From the NCBI GenBank assembly GCA_905339405.1, contig CAJPGC010000026.1:1-44039 (forward strand): a stretch of DNA of 44,039 bases, given 5' to 3'. A model generated the notes under the pieces. The model was given only the letters and a program-made list of their open reading frames with translations, had not been told where the DNA came from and searched no databases. Positions 17,200-25,064 of the stretch are shown in pieces (the first letter of the stretch is position 1; each line of letters begins with the position of its first letter). This DNA is from an uncultured bacterium. GTDB lineage: Bacteria > Desulfobacterota > GWC2-55-46. The position numbers were made by a program, and so were the translations under genes.

Positions 17200-17751
17200 A
17201 TGATAGATATCAACGTACACGCCGTGATTGGCCGCTCCAGGGTCAACGGCCCGGGGACAAGGCTCGTCATCTTCTTTCAGGGCTGCGCCAGGGCCTGCGA
17301 AGGGTGCTTCAACCCTGATACGCACTCCTTCGATGAAAAGGAGCGCATGACACCGGAGGCCCTTTTCGGGAAGTACCTTTCAAAGGGCGTGGAGGGCATA
17401 ACCGTGAGCGGCGGCGAGCCGTTCATGCAGCCCGCGGGGCTTTTAAGGCTCTTGGAGCTTTCCGCTGCAAGCGGGCTTACGAACCTCGTGTATACCGGAT
17501 TTACGCTCGAGGAGATATTGAAAGACCAGCCGATGGCCAGGTGCCTCGAATTCATTGACGTGCTCGTGGACGGGCCGTTCGAGCTCAAGATGGCCGAGCC
17601 CACGCTCCTTGCCAGGGGTTCGACGAACCAGAGGATACACCTCCTCACGCCGAGGTACTCCCTCGACGACCTCTATATGCCGGGCAAGGCAGAGGTGATA
17701 ATCGGCCCCGAGGGCGACGTAAGGAAGACAGGCTTCAGCAGCCTGGGCTGA
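17200..17751 (+). CDS. NrdG-like radical-SAM 4Fe-4S protein
   Basis: The 183-aa protein carries FFQGCARACEGCFNPDTH with Cys29, Cys33 and Cys36 in the radical-SAM CxxxCxxC spacing, then VSGGEPFMQ, the GGE SAM-binding motif. Its size and N-terminus match the minimal activating-enzyme type (NrdG/Fer4_12). NrdG normally makes a glycyl radical on NrdD, but no glycyl-radical enzyme is encoded nearby. The gene sits inside the AAA/DUF1257/DUF2997/Hsp70 cluster, which suggests a different partner. GGAGG is five bases before the ATG, and the Hsp70-like gene follows 14 bp later. It could modify a protein or act only as an Fe-S protein; the target is unknown. Confidence 0.85.
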   Translation: MIDINVHAVIGRSRVNGPGTRLVIFFQGCARACEGCFNPDTHSFDEKERMTPEALFGKYLSKGVEGITVSGGEPFMQPAGLLRLLELSAASGLTNLVYTGFTLEEILKDQPMARCLEFIDVLVDGPFELKMAEPTLLARGSTNQRIHLLTPRYSLDDLYMPGKAEVIIGPEGDVRKTGFSSLG

Positions 17752-17765
17752 TGTTCCGGCACTGA

Positions 17766-20453
17766 ATGACAATAACGGGTTTTCATGCCCGGATGACGGT
17801 TTTTGAGATGAGTATAGAGATATGCAGGCTGCATCTTCAGTCCGCAAGGGACACCGAAGACAATAAAGCCATATGGCCGCTCCTCATAAGGGCCGCCAGG
17901 GAATTGCCGAAGACGCCTGAGGCGCTCGAGCTCTTCAGGGCCGGTTTCGAGCTACTTGAAAAGATAGAAGACCCGGAAGGCCGCAAGCTCGCCCTCCTCG
18001 AGTACACGAAGGAGATACCTTCCGGCCCCGCTTTCGTCCCGCTTTATCTGAAGGCGTCAGAGGCTGCCATCTTCGCGGCCGACTCTCTCGACGAGAGCTA
18101 CAGGCGCATCGTCGAGCTCACGAGGATAGCCGAGGAGATACCAAAGGGCCCCGAGTTCGTCGAGCTGCGCGTCCTCGCCTGGCGTCTGGCCCTGGGCCTG
18201 CCTGACAGGCCGAAGTTCGCTTCTTCTTCCATCGAAAAAATAGCCACGGAGCTTCCTAAGTCGAGCGACATCGGCTTTTTCTCCCGCTACACGCTCATGG
18301 GGATCGCGAGGATGGCCCCGAAGGACGGCCCGTTCGCGAAAGTCTACAGGGAAGCCGTAGAGCTCGCCATGCAGGCCGCCGCAACGATAAGCGAGCCGTA
18401 CTACAGGAGGTACGCCAGCCTCAGCATAAGCGCCGAGCTGCCGAAGACCCCCGAGTTCGCCGACCTTTACCTGAAATCCCTCCAGGACGTCTACAAGTAC
18501 ACCCTCGAGATGAAAGACGTCTTCGCAAGGGAGTTCGGCCTCCTTGAGCTCCTGGGCCGAATCCCGAAGTCCCGCGAGTTCTTCTCCCTCCTCCAGCAGG
18601 TCCTCGAAGAGTGTCTGACGTTCTTCACCGTCAGGAAATGGATGGAGGACGTCGAGGTCTTCGACGTCGTCGACTACATACTTTCGGCCGAAGACCACAG
18701 CATGACCGACTCGAAGAAGAACAGGTGCCTGCGCGAGAAGTACTCGAAGATACTCGCCTCCGAGGTCGAAAAATTCGGCAATGAGATACACGACACGCGC
18801 TTCATCGAGACCCTGAAGCCGTATACGCACGTATGGGTGCAGCCCAAGAACCTGCGCGAGGCGGTCAAGAAGGTCGTCGACAGGCTCGAGGCGCTCAAAG
18901 ACACGTTCCATGGGGCTGAAGTGCAAAGGCCCGTGTTCGTCTCCGAGTTCCACGCCGACGCCAATGGTAACATGGTCCGCAAAAAAGACCTCCAGCCCTC
19001 GGAGTGCATCTCAATAGACCTGGGCGCGACCAATACCGTGGTCATGAGGAAGAAGGGGTCTGAAGCGCCGGACTTTTTGCATCTCGGCGCGATAGCGAGG
19101 CAGTACGAGGGCGTCCTCATAATCCCGACGCTCCTCAGCGCCGATACCAACAACATAGGCGCGGAGGCCGGGGACAACCCTGTGTCTAACATAAAGCAGA
19201 TGCTCCTGGAGGCCAACCCCAAAGGCAGGGAGCACATGGAGAGGTTCATAAGGCTTCTCTTCCAGCACCTCCAGAAAGTCACGGTAACACCCGGCTGGCT
19301 CAGGATAAAGCCCAAGAGCTCGGCCGATTATATCTATATAACAGTGCCGGTCGGCTACCAGGACTATACTTCCTCTATCAGGGAGATAACGAACAAGGTG
19401 ATGAAGGGCAACAGGGTGGAATTGATAGAGGAGCCCCTGGCCGCAGCCGTCGGCTACCAGGTCGTCGACCAGAGGGACAAGGTCATCATGGTCATCGACT
19501 TCGGCGGGTCGACCCTCAACACCATGCTGCTGCGCCTAAACCTCAACGAGGTCCATGTAGTGGCCAAGCCCGAGCGGGCGCAGATGCTAGGAGGCCATGA
19601 CGTGGACGTATGGCTCGCCGAATACCTCGCGGAAAAGGCCGAGACGCACGGGACGGTCCCCTACAGCCTGCTCGTGGCGGCCGAAGAGCTCAAGATAAGG
19701 CTCTCCGAAAGGAAGGAGGCCGCCTTTGTCTGGGAGGGCCGCGAGATATGCAGGGTGACGAGGGACGAGTTCGAGCAGGTCCTCGACGGGCACGAGTTCT
19801 ACAAGACGGTCGACAGGACCATCATAAACGTCCTCAAGAGGGCCGAGAAGGTAGGCCTCAAGAAGGACAGGATAGAAGCCATACTCATGACCGGCGGCTC
19901 TTCGCAGATACCGTCGTTCAAGGACAAGGTAGGGCACATATTCCCGGAGCTCAGGGCCAGGAACCAGATATACGACCACAGCCCGCTTACTGCGGTCGGC
20001 CTCGGGGCCGCCCTGTACGGCACGAGAGACATAACCGACAGGCACATCGCCGTCGCCTACGCCATGCGGTACGCCCCGTCTGAGCAGGACTCCGCCCATT
20101 CGTATTCCATCGTCCTTGAAAAAGGCGAACAGCTTCCGCTGGAGAAGTCTTTCAAGCTTAGGCCCGCAAGGAAGCTCGGCGTCCAGACCGACATCACGAT
20201 AGAGCTCTTCGAGGTGCCGGAGAACCTCCTGACCCGCAGGTGGGTCTCGGAGGAAGGCATAGAGTTCCTGAAGCAGGAGATGAAAGAGGCGGCGGACCTG
20301 AGCTTGAGCGGGTTGAAGCCGGTGACGGTCAAGATGGCGCACGAGGACGACGAGGAAGTGCTCGTCACCTTCTGCGTGGACCAGGCCGGGTCTTTGAGCC
20401 TTAAGTACGGCCCCGAGGCCAAAGCGGTTGACACTGGGCTGAGGCTCCAGTAA
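17766..20453 (+). CDS. Large Hsp70-like protein with N-terminal helical repeats
   Basis: The protein has up to 895 aa. Residues 45-280 contain seven copies of an [EIL]PK-x-PEF-like motif (near 46, 83, 124, 162, 183, 224, 265), mostly 37-41 residues apart, giving an all-helical repeat domain. Residues 414-740 form an actin/Hsp70 nucleotide-binding domain: DLGATNT (418-424), EEPLAAAVGY (555-564), DFGGST (578-583) and MTGGSSQIP (708-716). The last 150 residues resemble a short beta-rich substrate domain, without the DnaK lid. It is therefore not DnaK. In-frame starts also exist at 17793 and 17808; none has a strong ribosome-binding site. It ends the cluster before a terminator. A chaperone or sensor role feeding the AAA-protease is inferred. 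Confidence 0.85.
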   Translation: MTITGFHARMTVFEMSIEICRLHLQSARDTEDNKAIWPLLIRAARELPKTPEALELFRAGFELLEKIEDPEGRKLALLEYTKEIPSGPAFVPLYLKASEAAIFAADSLDESYRRIVELTRIAEEIPKGPEFVELRVLAWRLALGLPDRPKFASSSIEKIATELPKSSDIGFFSRYTLMGIARMAPKDGPFAKVYREAVELAMQAAATISEPYYRRYASLSISAELPKTPEFADLYLKSLQDVYKYTLEMKDVFAREFGLLELLGRIPKSREFFSLLQQVLEECLTFFTVRKWMEDVEVFDVVDYILSAEDHSMTDSKKNRCLREKYSKILASEVEKFGNEIHDTRFIETLKPYTHVWVQPKNLREAVKKVVDRLEALKDTFHGAEVQRPVFVSEFHADANGNMVRKKDLQPSECISIDLGATNTVVMRKKGSEAPDFLHLGAIARQYEGVLIIPTLLSADTNNIGAEAGDNPVSNIKQMLLEANPKGREHMERFIRLLFQHLQKVTVTPGWLRIKPKSSADYIYITVPVGYQDYTSSIREITNKVMKGNRVELIEEPLAAAVGYQVVDQRDKVIMVIDFGGSTLNTMLLRLNLNEVHVVAKPERAQMLGGHDVDVWLAEYLAEKAETHGTVPYSLLVAAEELKIRLSERKEAAFVWEGREICRVTRDEFEQVLDGHEFYKTVDRTIINVLKRAEKVGLKKDRIEAILMTGGSSQIPSFKDKVGHIFPELRARNQIYDHSPLTAVGLGAALYGTRDITDRHIAVAYAMRYAPSEQDSAHSYSIVLEKGEQLPLEKSFKLRPARKLGVQTDITIELFEVPENLLTRRWVSEEGIEFLKQEMKEAADLSLSGLKPVTVKMAHEDDEEVLVTFCVDQAGSLSLKYGPEAKAVDTGLRLQ

Positions 20454-20463
20454 AGAATTCCAT

Positions 20464-20491
20464 AAAAGCCCTTGATTTTCAAGGGCTTTTT
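20464..20491 (+). terminator. Intrinsic terminator ending the AAA/Hsp70 operon
   Basis: AAAAGCCCTTGA and TCAAGGGCTTTT form a perfect 12-bp stem with a 3-nt loop, followed by T-rich sequence, 10 bp after the Hsp70-like stop. It defines the 3' end of the cluster started at 14316. Confidence 0.92.
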
Positions 20492-20532
20492 CCTTTTTTT
20501 CTAAACCTTCCATTACGCACTGAAAACCTCCG

Positions 20533-20546
20533 GTGACCCCGGTCAC
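20533..20546. promoter_or_regulatory. CRP/FNR-like palindrome GTGA-N6-TCAC
   Basis: GTGACCCCGGTCAC lies about 120 bp before the TPR gene at 20668. The GTGA-N6-TCAC layout is that of Crp/Fnr family sites. No convincing -35/-10 pair is seen next to it, so the assignment rests on symmetry alone. Confidence 0.35.
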
Positions 20547-20667
20547 TTCGAAAAAAGCCGCCCTCTTATATAGTGGTCATGTCGAACGGTTCACCCCTTG
20601 ATAGTCACTTGTATCCGTTTAGCGGAGTCTCTTTATAGCGTTCAATTTATCAGGCAGGAGGGCGTGT

Positions 20668-21102
20668 ATGAGCAGTAGTGCAGTCATTGAAAAAGGTATC
20701 GGGTTCGCGCGCGAAGGGGAGTTCGAACAGGCGATAAAGGTCTTCGACCAGGACCTGTGCTTCACGCAGCACCCGACGGCGATGTCGTATTACGCCGTCT
20801 GCCTGGCTAACGTCGAGGGGAACTTCGACAAGGCCATTTCGCTTTGCCTGATGGCCGCTGAAAAGGAGTTCTACAACCCTGAAATTTACCTCAACCTCGG
20901 CAGGATATTCCTCCTGAACGGCCAGAAGGCCGTAGCCGTGAGGGCGTTCAGGAAGGGGCTCAAGTTCGACAACGGCAACTTCGGCCTCTTGAGCGAGATG
21001 AGGAAGCTCGGCGTGAGGAGAAAGCCGGTAATAGGCTTCCTCCAGAGGACGAACCCGGTAAATAAATTCCTCGGGATCATCGCTGACAGGATGGTCGTCT
21101 GA
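20668..21102 (+). CDS. Small TPR protein
   Basis: The 144-aa protein is built of TPR-like helical pairs: EKGIGFAREGEFEQAIKVFD, then YYAVCLANVEGNFDKAISL and IYLNLGRIFLLNGQKAVAVR AFRKGL. It has no signal peptide or membrane helix. The C-terminus is basic (RRKPVIGFLQR). A strong AGGAGG precedes the start. It lies downstream of the terminator of the Hsp70-like gene and is bracketed by its own terminator, so it is a separate unit, though on the same strand as the cluster. A co-chaperone-like link to the Hsp70-like protein is possible but only by proximity. Confidence 0.8.
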   Translation: MSSSAVIEKGIGFAREGEFEQAIKVFDQDLCFTQHPTAMSYYAVCLANVEGNFDKAISLCLMAAEKEFYNPEIYLNLGRIFLLNGQKAVAVRAFRKGLKFDNGNFGLLSEMRKLGVRRKPVIGFLQRTNPVNKFLGIIADRMVV

Positions 21103-21117
21103 GATAGATGGCAACTG

Positions 21118-21153
21118 AAAAGCCCCGCGTGGAAAGCACGCGGGGCTTTTTTT
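21118..21153 (+). terminator. Intrinsic terminator after TPR gene
   Basis: AAAAGCCCCGCGT (21118-21130) pairs perfectly with ACGCGGGGCTTTT (21138-21150) around a 7-nt loop and runs into eight T. It begins 15 bp after the stop codon. Confidence 0.93.
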
Positions 21154-21174
21154 TATTTCCTCTCAGGGTCAAAT

Positions 21175-21268
21175 ACCCCGCTGCTTGCCGCGACTCTTTC
21201 TCCCTCCCCTCGATGGGGGAGGGCAGGGGAGAGGGTGAACAAGCTTATCACCCTAGCTTGCTGCGGGG
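21175..21268. repeat. Nested palindromic REP-like element
   Basis: Outer arms CCCCGC (21176-21181) and GCGGGG (21263-21268) enclose an inner stem CCCTCCCC (21202-21209) / GGGGAGGG (21216-21223), followed by a G-rich tract ending GAGGGTGA. It sits between convergent genes, the usual home of REP-type sequences. No coding frame is present. Confidence 0.55.
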
Positions 21269-21307
21269 AGGTTCATTTTTTCTTTTCGAAAGGGAGCAGA
21301 GAACTAT

Positions 21308-23509
21308 TTAACGCCCGAGGTCTTTAAGTATCCCTTTGACCTGTTCCGCGTTCGGTGAGCCTGGCCCGGCTTCAGCAAGATAATTCCGGAAGTTCCCGGC
21401 TGCCTCTTTATTATCGCCTTTTTTCATGTACGCAAACCCCAGGTTGTAATACGCGTCAGCGTCCCCTGGCTGCCTCTTTAGCGCCTCCTTGAACTCCGTT
21501 ATGCTCTCGTCCACTCTGCCCAGATAATAATAAGCTATCCCGAGGTCATTTCTTGTCTTCGCGTTGTCCTCGTCCATCCTGAGGGCTTCTTTGTACTGAG
21601 CTGCGGCATCGTTGTATCTGCCGCCTTCCATGTACGCGTTCGCGAGGTTCTGGCGCGCCAGTGGGAAGTCTTTGTACTCCAGCGCCTTCTTGATAACGGA
21701 AACCGCATCGTCGAGACGGCCGAGCGACAGGTAGACCGCCCCTAGGTTGTTCAGGCACTCGGGATATTCCGGTTTGTACCTCAGGGCGGCTTCGAAAGAT
21801 GAGACGGCTTTTTCGTAGGAGGCCATGTCCTTGTAGACGTTGCCGGTGTTGAAGTGGGCTGGCGCGAAGTCCGGCTGGATCTTCAAGGCCTCGGCGTACT
21901 CGGAGAGGGCCTCGTTCAACTTCCCCTGGCTGGCGTAAGCGTTGCCGAGGTTGTAATGCGCGTCAAGGTAGTCCGGCTTATGACGGATTGCCTCTTTATA
22001 AGCGGCTACCGCTTCTCCGGTCATGCCTTTTTTCATATAGGCGTTGCCAAGGCCGAAATAGGTCTGCGGGTAAAAGACCGTCTCGAAGTTGAGGGATTCC
22101 TTGTACTTGGCGATTGCCTCGTCTGCCCTGCCCTGCTCTACATACGCGTTGGCGAGGTTTATGTAGCCCATCGCCTCGCCCTGGTTCTTGCTCAGCACGT
22201 CCTCCCACAGCTCGGCGCTTCCGCTCCATACGTTGTTCCTGAGATGGGCTGCTGTCCCCAATGGAATTACCGTAAGGGCGGTTATGACTAAAATAACGGA
22301 GGACGCGGGCGTCCCGCCCCATTTTTTTTCGATGTAACCGGCAGCCGATATCGAAAGGCAGCCGAAGACGAAGGCCGCCCCAACGCTGGGCAGGTAGAGC
22401 CTGTGCTCGAAGATAAGGTCTTTTATCGGGACGATGGACGATTCGATGGAGAGCGTTATGAAAAACCAGAGTATTCCGAACGCGGCAAGCGCCTGCAGCC
22501 CGCTTTTGGCATATGAGCGGATGAGCAGGTAAACCGAGAAGATGAAGAGCGAGGCCAGGAGGATGAACGACAAGAAGACCTGGGGATCAAAAAACGACTT
22601 GAAGAGCGTGTAGCCGTAATCGAGCTGCTGGTCTACTGGCAAAACGATGAGCCTCAGGTAGGTGACGATGACCCTGAACTGGGTAATGAGGTACTCGTAC
22701 CTTGAGAAGGTGGTCATCTCCTCGACCTGCTGCCTGCTTACCTTTGCCCATGTGCCGGGGACAAGCTCGGGGTTCAGCAGCGTCAGCGGGATTATGAGGA
22801 GCGTGGCCATGAAAGGCGCGAGGTACGCGGCCCTTTTCCTGTCGAACCCCCCTCCGAAGAACGTGAAGTCATAAAGGACTATGACGAACGGGAGGGTGAA
22901 GCATATCTCCTTGGTCATCTGCCCCATCAGCGCGGCCGCAACCGAAAGGACGTACAAGGCATGGGAGGCGGCCCCTGTGGTCCTGCCGGACTTCCATTTG
23001 GCGAAGAGCGTCAGCGAGGCCAGGTAGAAGAAGGCCGCAAAAGAGGTAAATCGCTGGGAGATGTAAGCGACGGCCTCAGTCTGCACCGGGTGGGCGACAA
23101 AAAGGAGCGAGACCAGAAGGGCCGCGCTAAGGCGGGTCTTTTGGCTCAAGCCAGGCGCGCGCCCGTTGAAGAATGGGGTATTGAATATGAGCGTTGAGAG
23201 GGCGAACACGAGCATGCCGTTTCCGGCGTGTATGAGGAAGTTGACGGCGTGAAAGCCCAGCACTTCCATGCCGCCTGAATAGTAGTTGAGCGCGAAAGTG
23301 AGAAAGGTGAAATAGCGAGTCCCGAAAGGCGGCCAGAAGTTCGAAAGGCCGGTGATGTCCCTGTTTCTGATTATGTACAGGTCGTCGTCGAACTGGAAAG
23401 GCGAATGGAAGGAATTGGAATAGACGAAAAAGGAGACCGCGGCGATGACCAGCAAATAGATAAAAAGAAGGGTATTGGGTTTTCCGGCTTCCTTTTGCAA
23501 TTGAATCAT
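21308..23509 (-). CDS. GT-C-like membrane protein with C-terminal TPR array
   Basis: The 733-aa protein has about ten transmembrane helices (residues about 15-400), then eight consecutive TPR units (about 420-725), each with the W/L-G-Y-A-F-A-P spacing (for example YNLGNAYASQGKLNEALSEY). An acidic QFDDDLY motif in the first extracytoplasmic loop resembles the Asp-rich site of GT-C glycosyltransferases. This architecture matches the TMTC/DUF1736-like group linked to protein O-glycosylation in eukaryotes; bacterial members are uncharacterised. A second, shorter relative is encoded at 38636-40351. The start lacks a clear ribosome-binding site. The gene is convergent with the TPR gene upstream in the window. 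Confidence 0.82.
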   Translation of the reverse strand: MIQLQKEAGKPNTLLFIYLLVIAAVSFFVYSNSFHSPFQFDDDLYIIRNRDITGLSNFWPPFGTRYFTFLTFALNYYSGGMEVLGFHAVNFLIHAGNGMLVFALSTLIFNTPFFNGRAPGLSQKTRLSAALLVSLLFVAHPVQTEAVAYISQRFTSFAAFFYLASLTLFAKWKSGRTTGAASHALYVLSVAAALMGQMTKEICFTLPFVIVLYDFTFFGGGFDRKRAAYLAPFMATLLIIPLTLLNPELVPGTWAKVSRQQVEEMTTFSRYEYLITQFRVIVTYLRLIVLPVDQQLDYGYTLFKSFFDPQVFLSFILLASLFIFSVYLLIRSYAKSGLQALAAFGILWFFITLSIESSIVPIKDLIFEHRLYLPSVGAAFVFGCLSISAAGYIEKKWGGTPASSVILVITALTVIPLGTAAHLRNNVWSGSAELWEDVLSKNQGEAMGYINLANAYVEQGRADEAIAKYKESLNFETVFYPQTYFGLGNAYMKKGMTGEAVAAYKEAIRHKPDYLDAHYNLGNAYASQGKLNEALSEYAEALKIQPDFAPAHFNTGNVYKDMASYEKAVSSFEAALRYKPEYPECLNNLGAVYLSLGRLDDAVSVIKKALEYKDFPLARQNLANAYMEGGRYNDAAAQYKEALRMDEDNAKTRNDLGIAYYYLGRVDESITEFKEALKRQPGDADAYYNLGFAYMKKGDNKEAAGNFRNYLAEAGPGSPNAEQVKGILKDLGR

Positions 23510-23618
23510 CCAGTTTCTAGAAGGCTATAGTAACCTAATAACAAAAAAAACCGGACAAAATCAATATAAATAGTAGGGGTGGGCCGGTTGAAGAACGCTG
23601 GTTCAAGAAGGGGGTGGG

Positions 23619-23645
23619 TCAGGCCCCGCGTACCGCGGGGCCTGA
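23619..23645. repeat. Perfect 12-bp GC-rich palindrome
   Basis: TCAGGCCCCGCG and CGCGGGGCCTGA around TAC form a stable hairpin with no T-run on either side, so it is not a standard terminator. A REP-like unit or the core of a structured RNA are the likely options. Confidence 0.5.
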
Positions 23646-23876
23646 ACGAGGGCAGCTTGTGACCGCAGGCGCCGTCTTCAGCTTCCTGCACAATGGGAGG
23701 AACGGGTGGATTTACATTCGGCCTGACACTTTACCGCACCTGGTAGACGCGCAACATCACGGGTGCGCTGAGGTGCTGCTGTAAGTTAGGTTCTGAGTCA
23801 AAAGGTGAGGAGGTTATCATCAAGAAAGACCTCCTTGAACATAGCCATGTTATATCACCCAATGAATAACAGGGCA

Positions 23877-23890
23877 GTGACTAATGTCAC
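23877..23890. promoter_or_regulatory. CRP/FNR-like palindrome upstream of DUF2156 gene
   Basis: GTGACTAATGTCAC is a perfect GTGA-N6-TCAC palindrome, the same layout as the site at 20533. It is 190 bp before the DUF2156 start; which of the two divergent genes it would control is not evident. Confidence 0.35.
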
Positions 23891-23904
23891 GACAGCTTGA
23901 GTTT

Positions 23905-23919
23905 TTAACGTCGCGTTAA
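23905..23919. promoter_or_regulatory. Operator-like palindrome TTAACG-TCG-CGTTAA
   Basis: A perfect 6-3-6 inverted repeat in the divergent intergenic region, 15 bp from the GTGA-N6-TCAC site. The regulator is unknown. Confidence 0.35.
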
Positions 23920-24079
23920 TTTGTCTTGGAGCCGCAAGTTGCCGAATTAATAAGGAAATCTTAAGCCGCTCGAACCTGCCTCAAAAACCAGGGTATCAGG
24001 GCCGCCGGTCATGATATGATTTATTCGTGCCTCAGAGGGGTCTGAAAACTGACCCGAGCGCTTCTTTGAAAGGACTTGA

Positions 24080-24943
24080 ATGGCTTACGTAATACCTCAA
24101 TATCCGGACTTCAATGGCCTCAAGCTCGAAGCCAGGGCGCTCCTTGACGCCAGGTTCAAATACCTAGGTCCGGAGATCTCGGAGTTTACCTTCGCCAACC
24201 TCTATCTTTTCAGGAGCGTTCACGGCTACGCAGTCTCTTTTCTGCCAGACGGGAACCCGGTCGTCTCCGGGGCCGACCACGGAGAGAGTTTTTTCATGCT
24301 CCCGTTCGGATTGCCATCGGACGCGGTGCTCGCGGACCTTTTTAAAAAGTTCTCCTTCATGAAGTGCGTATCTGGCGGCCATGCCGAAGCGCTCGAAAAA
24401 AAAGGTTACGCCGTCACTGAAGACGCCGCCGACTTCGACTACCTTTATTCGCGTGAGGAGCTGTCCTCTCTTGCCGGAAGGAAGTTCCACAGGAAAAAGA
24501 ACCTCGTCAACTTTTTTACCTGGAGGTACGAACACGGCGAGGAGCCTTTGACGGACGTGAGGATAGGCGACGCCCTCGAGGTATTGGAGTCATGGCGCTC
24601 CGGCGCACCCGGCCCCGGAGACTACGAGGCCGCCAAAGAAGGGCTTCTCCGCTGCGACGAGCTTAAGCTCTGCGGCGGCGTGTATTACGTTGAGGGCGCT
24701 CCTGCTGCCTACGTGCTCGGGGAAGAGCTCAACCCCGAAACGTTCGTCATACATTTCGAAAAGGGGGTCCCCGGCATAAAGGGGCTTCTCCAGTACGTGA
24801 CCATGCATTTCTCCTCCCTCCTGCCCGCGCGGTACAGGTACATAAACAGGGAGCAGGACCTGGGCGAAGAGGGGCTCCGGCGCGCGAAAGAGAGCTGGAG
24901 GCCGGTCGGCCATGTCAGAAAATACCGTGTAAAAACTTTTTAA
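24080..24943 (+). CDS. DUF2156 domain protein (GNAT-like, phosphatidylglycerol lysyltransferase-related)
   Basis: The 287-aa soluble protein begins MAYVIPQYPDFNGLKLEARA and contains SEFTFANLYLFR, FHRKKNLVNFF and the late RYRYINREQDLGEEGLRRAKESW block, all characteristic of DUF2156, a double acyltransferase-like fold related to the catalytic domain of MprF. No membrane helices precede it, so it is the stand-alone cytosolic type whose substrate is unknown. AAAGGA lies nine bases before the ATG. It is monocistronic: the next gene has its own consensus promoter. Confidence 0.85.
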   Translation: MAYVIPQYPDFNGLKLEARALLDARFKYLGPEISEFTFANLYLFRSVHGYAVSFLPDGNPVVSGADHGESFFMLPFGLPSDAVLADLFKKFSFMKCVSGGHAEALEKKGYAVTEDAADFDYLYSREELSSLAGRKFHRKKNLVNFFTWRYEHGEEPLTDVRIGDALEVLESWRSGAPGPGDYEAAKEGLLRCDELKLCGGVYYVEGAPAAYVLGEELNPETFVIHFEKGVPGIKGLLQYVTMHFSSLLPARYRYINREQDLGEEGLRRAKESWRPVGHVRKYRVKTF

Positions 24944-24992
24944 AAAGTCAAGGCGTCTTTAGTACTATCCGTCCAGTGAGCCTAATGGCCTA

Positions 24993-25020
24993 TTGACTTG
25001 TAGGCCGCCTATCTTATAAT
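24993..25020 (+). promoter_or_regulatory. Sigma-70 promoter of the ArsB/NhaD-type transporter
   Basis: TTGACT (24993-24998), 16-bp spacer, TATAAT (25015-25020), start expected near 25027, about 38 nt ahead of the ATG at 25065. Confidence 0.8.
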
Positions 25021-25064
25021 AGCCGCCTGTTCCCCCCAAAAACCATTTTACGGAGTTTTACGTT

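Larger units (their letters stand above)
23510..24079. other. 570-bp gene-free stretch with several palindromes
   Basis: No supported gene is seen between the divergent GT-C/TPR and DUF2156 genes. Visible items are a 12-bp GC hairpin (23619-23645), the small repeat TTGAA/TTCAA near 23588-23606, GAGGAGG at 23806-23812 with no good start codon after it, GTGAC-TAAT-GTCAC (23877-23890), TTAACG-TCG-CGTTAA (23905-23919) and a -10-like TATGAT (24015-24020). It probably holds promoters for both flanking genes and may hold a small RNA. Confidence 0.5.

Noticed and set aside
18057-18953. 298-codon open frame on the minus strand
   Set aside because: Antisense to the repeat domain of the Hsp70-like gene, no start signal or recognisable motif.
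17766-20453. Calling the Hsp70-like protein DnaK
   Set aside because: It has a 400-residue N-terminal extension, no lid domain and sits outside the hrcA-grpE-dnaJ operon.
19587-20546. 319-codon open frame on the minus strand
   Set aside because: Antisense shadow of the Hsp70-like gene; it also runs through the terminator at 20464-20491.
23824-23872. Mini-gene after GAGGAGG at 23806-23812
   Set aside because: The only frame begins at ATC and encodes about 16 residues; no standard start codon.
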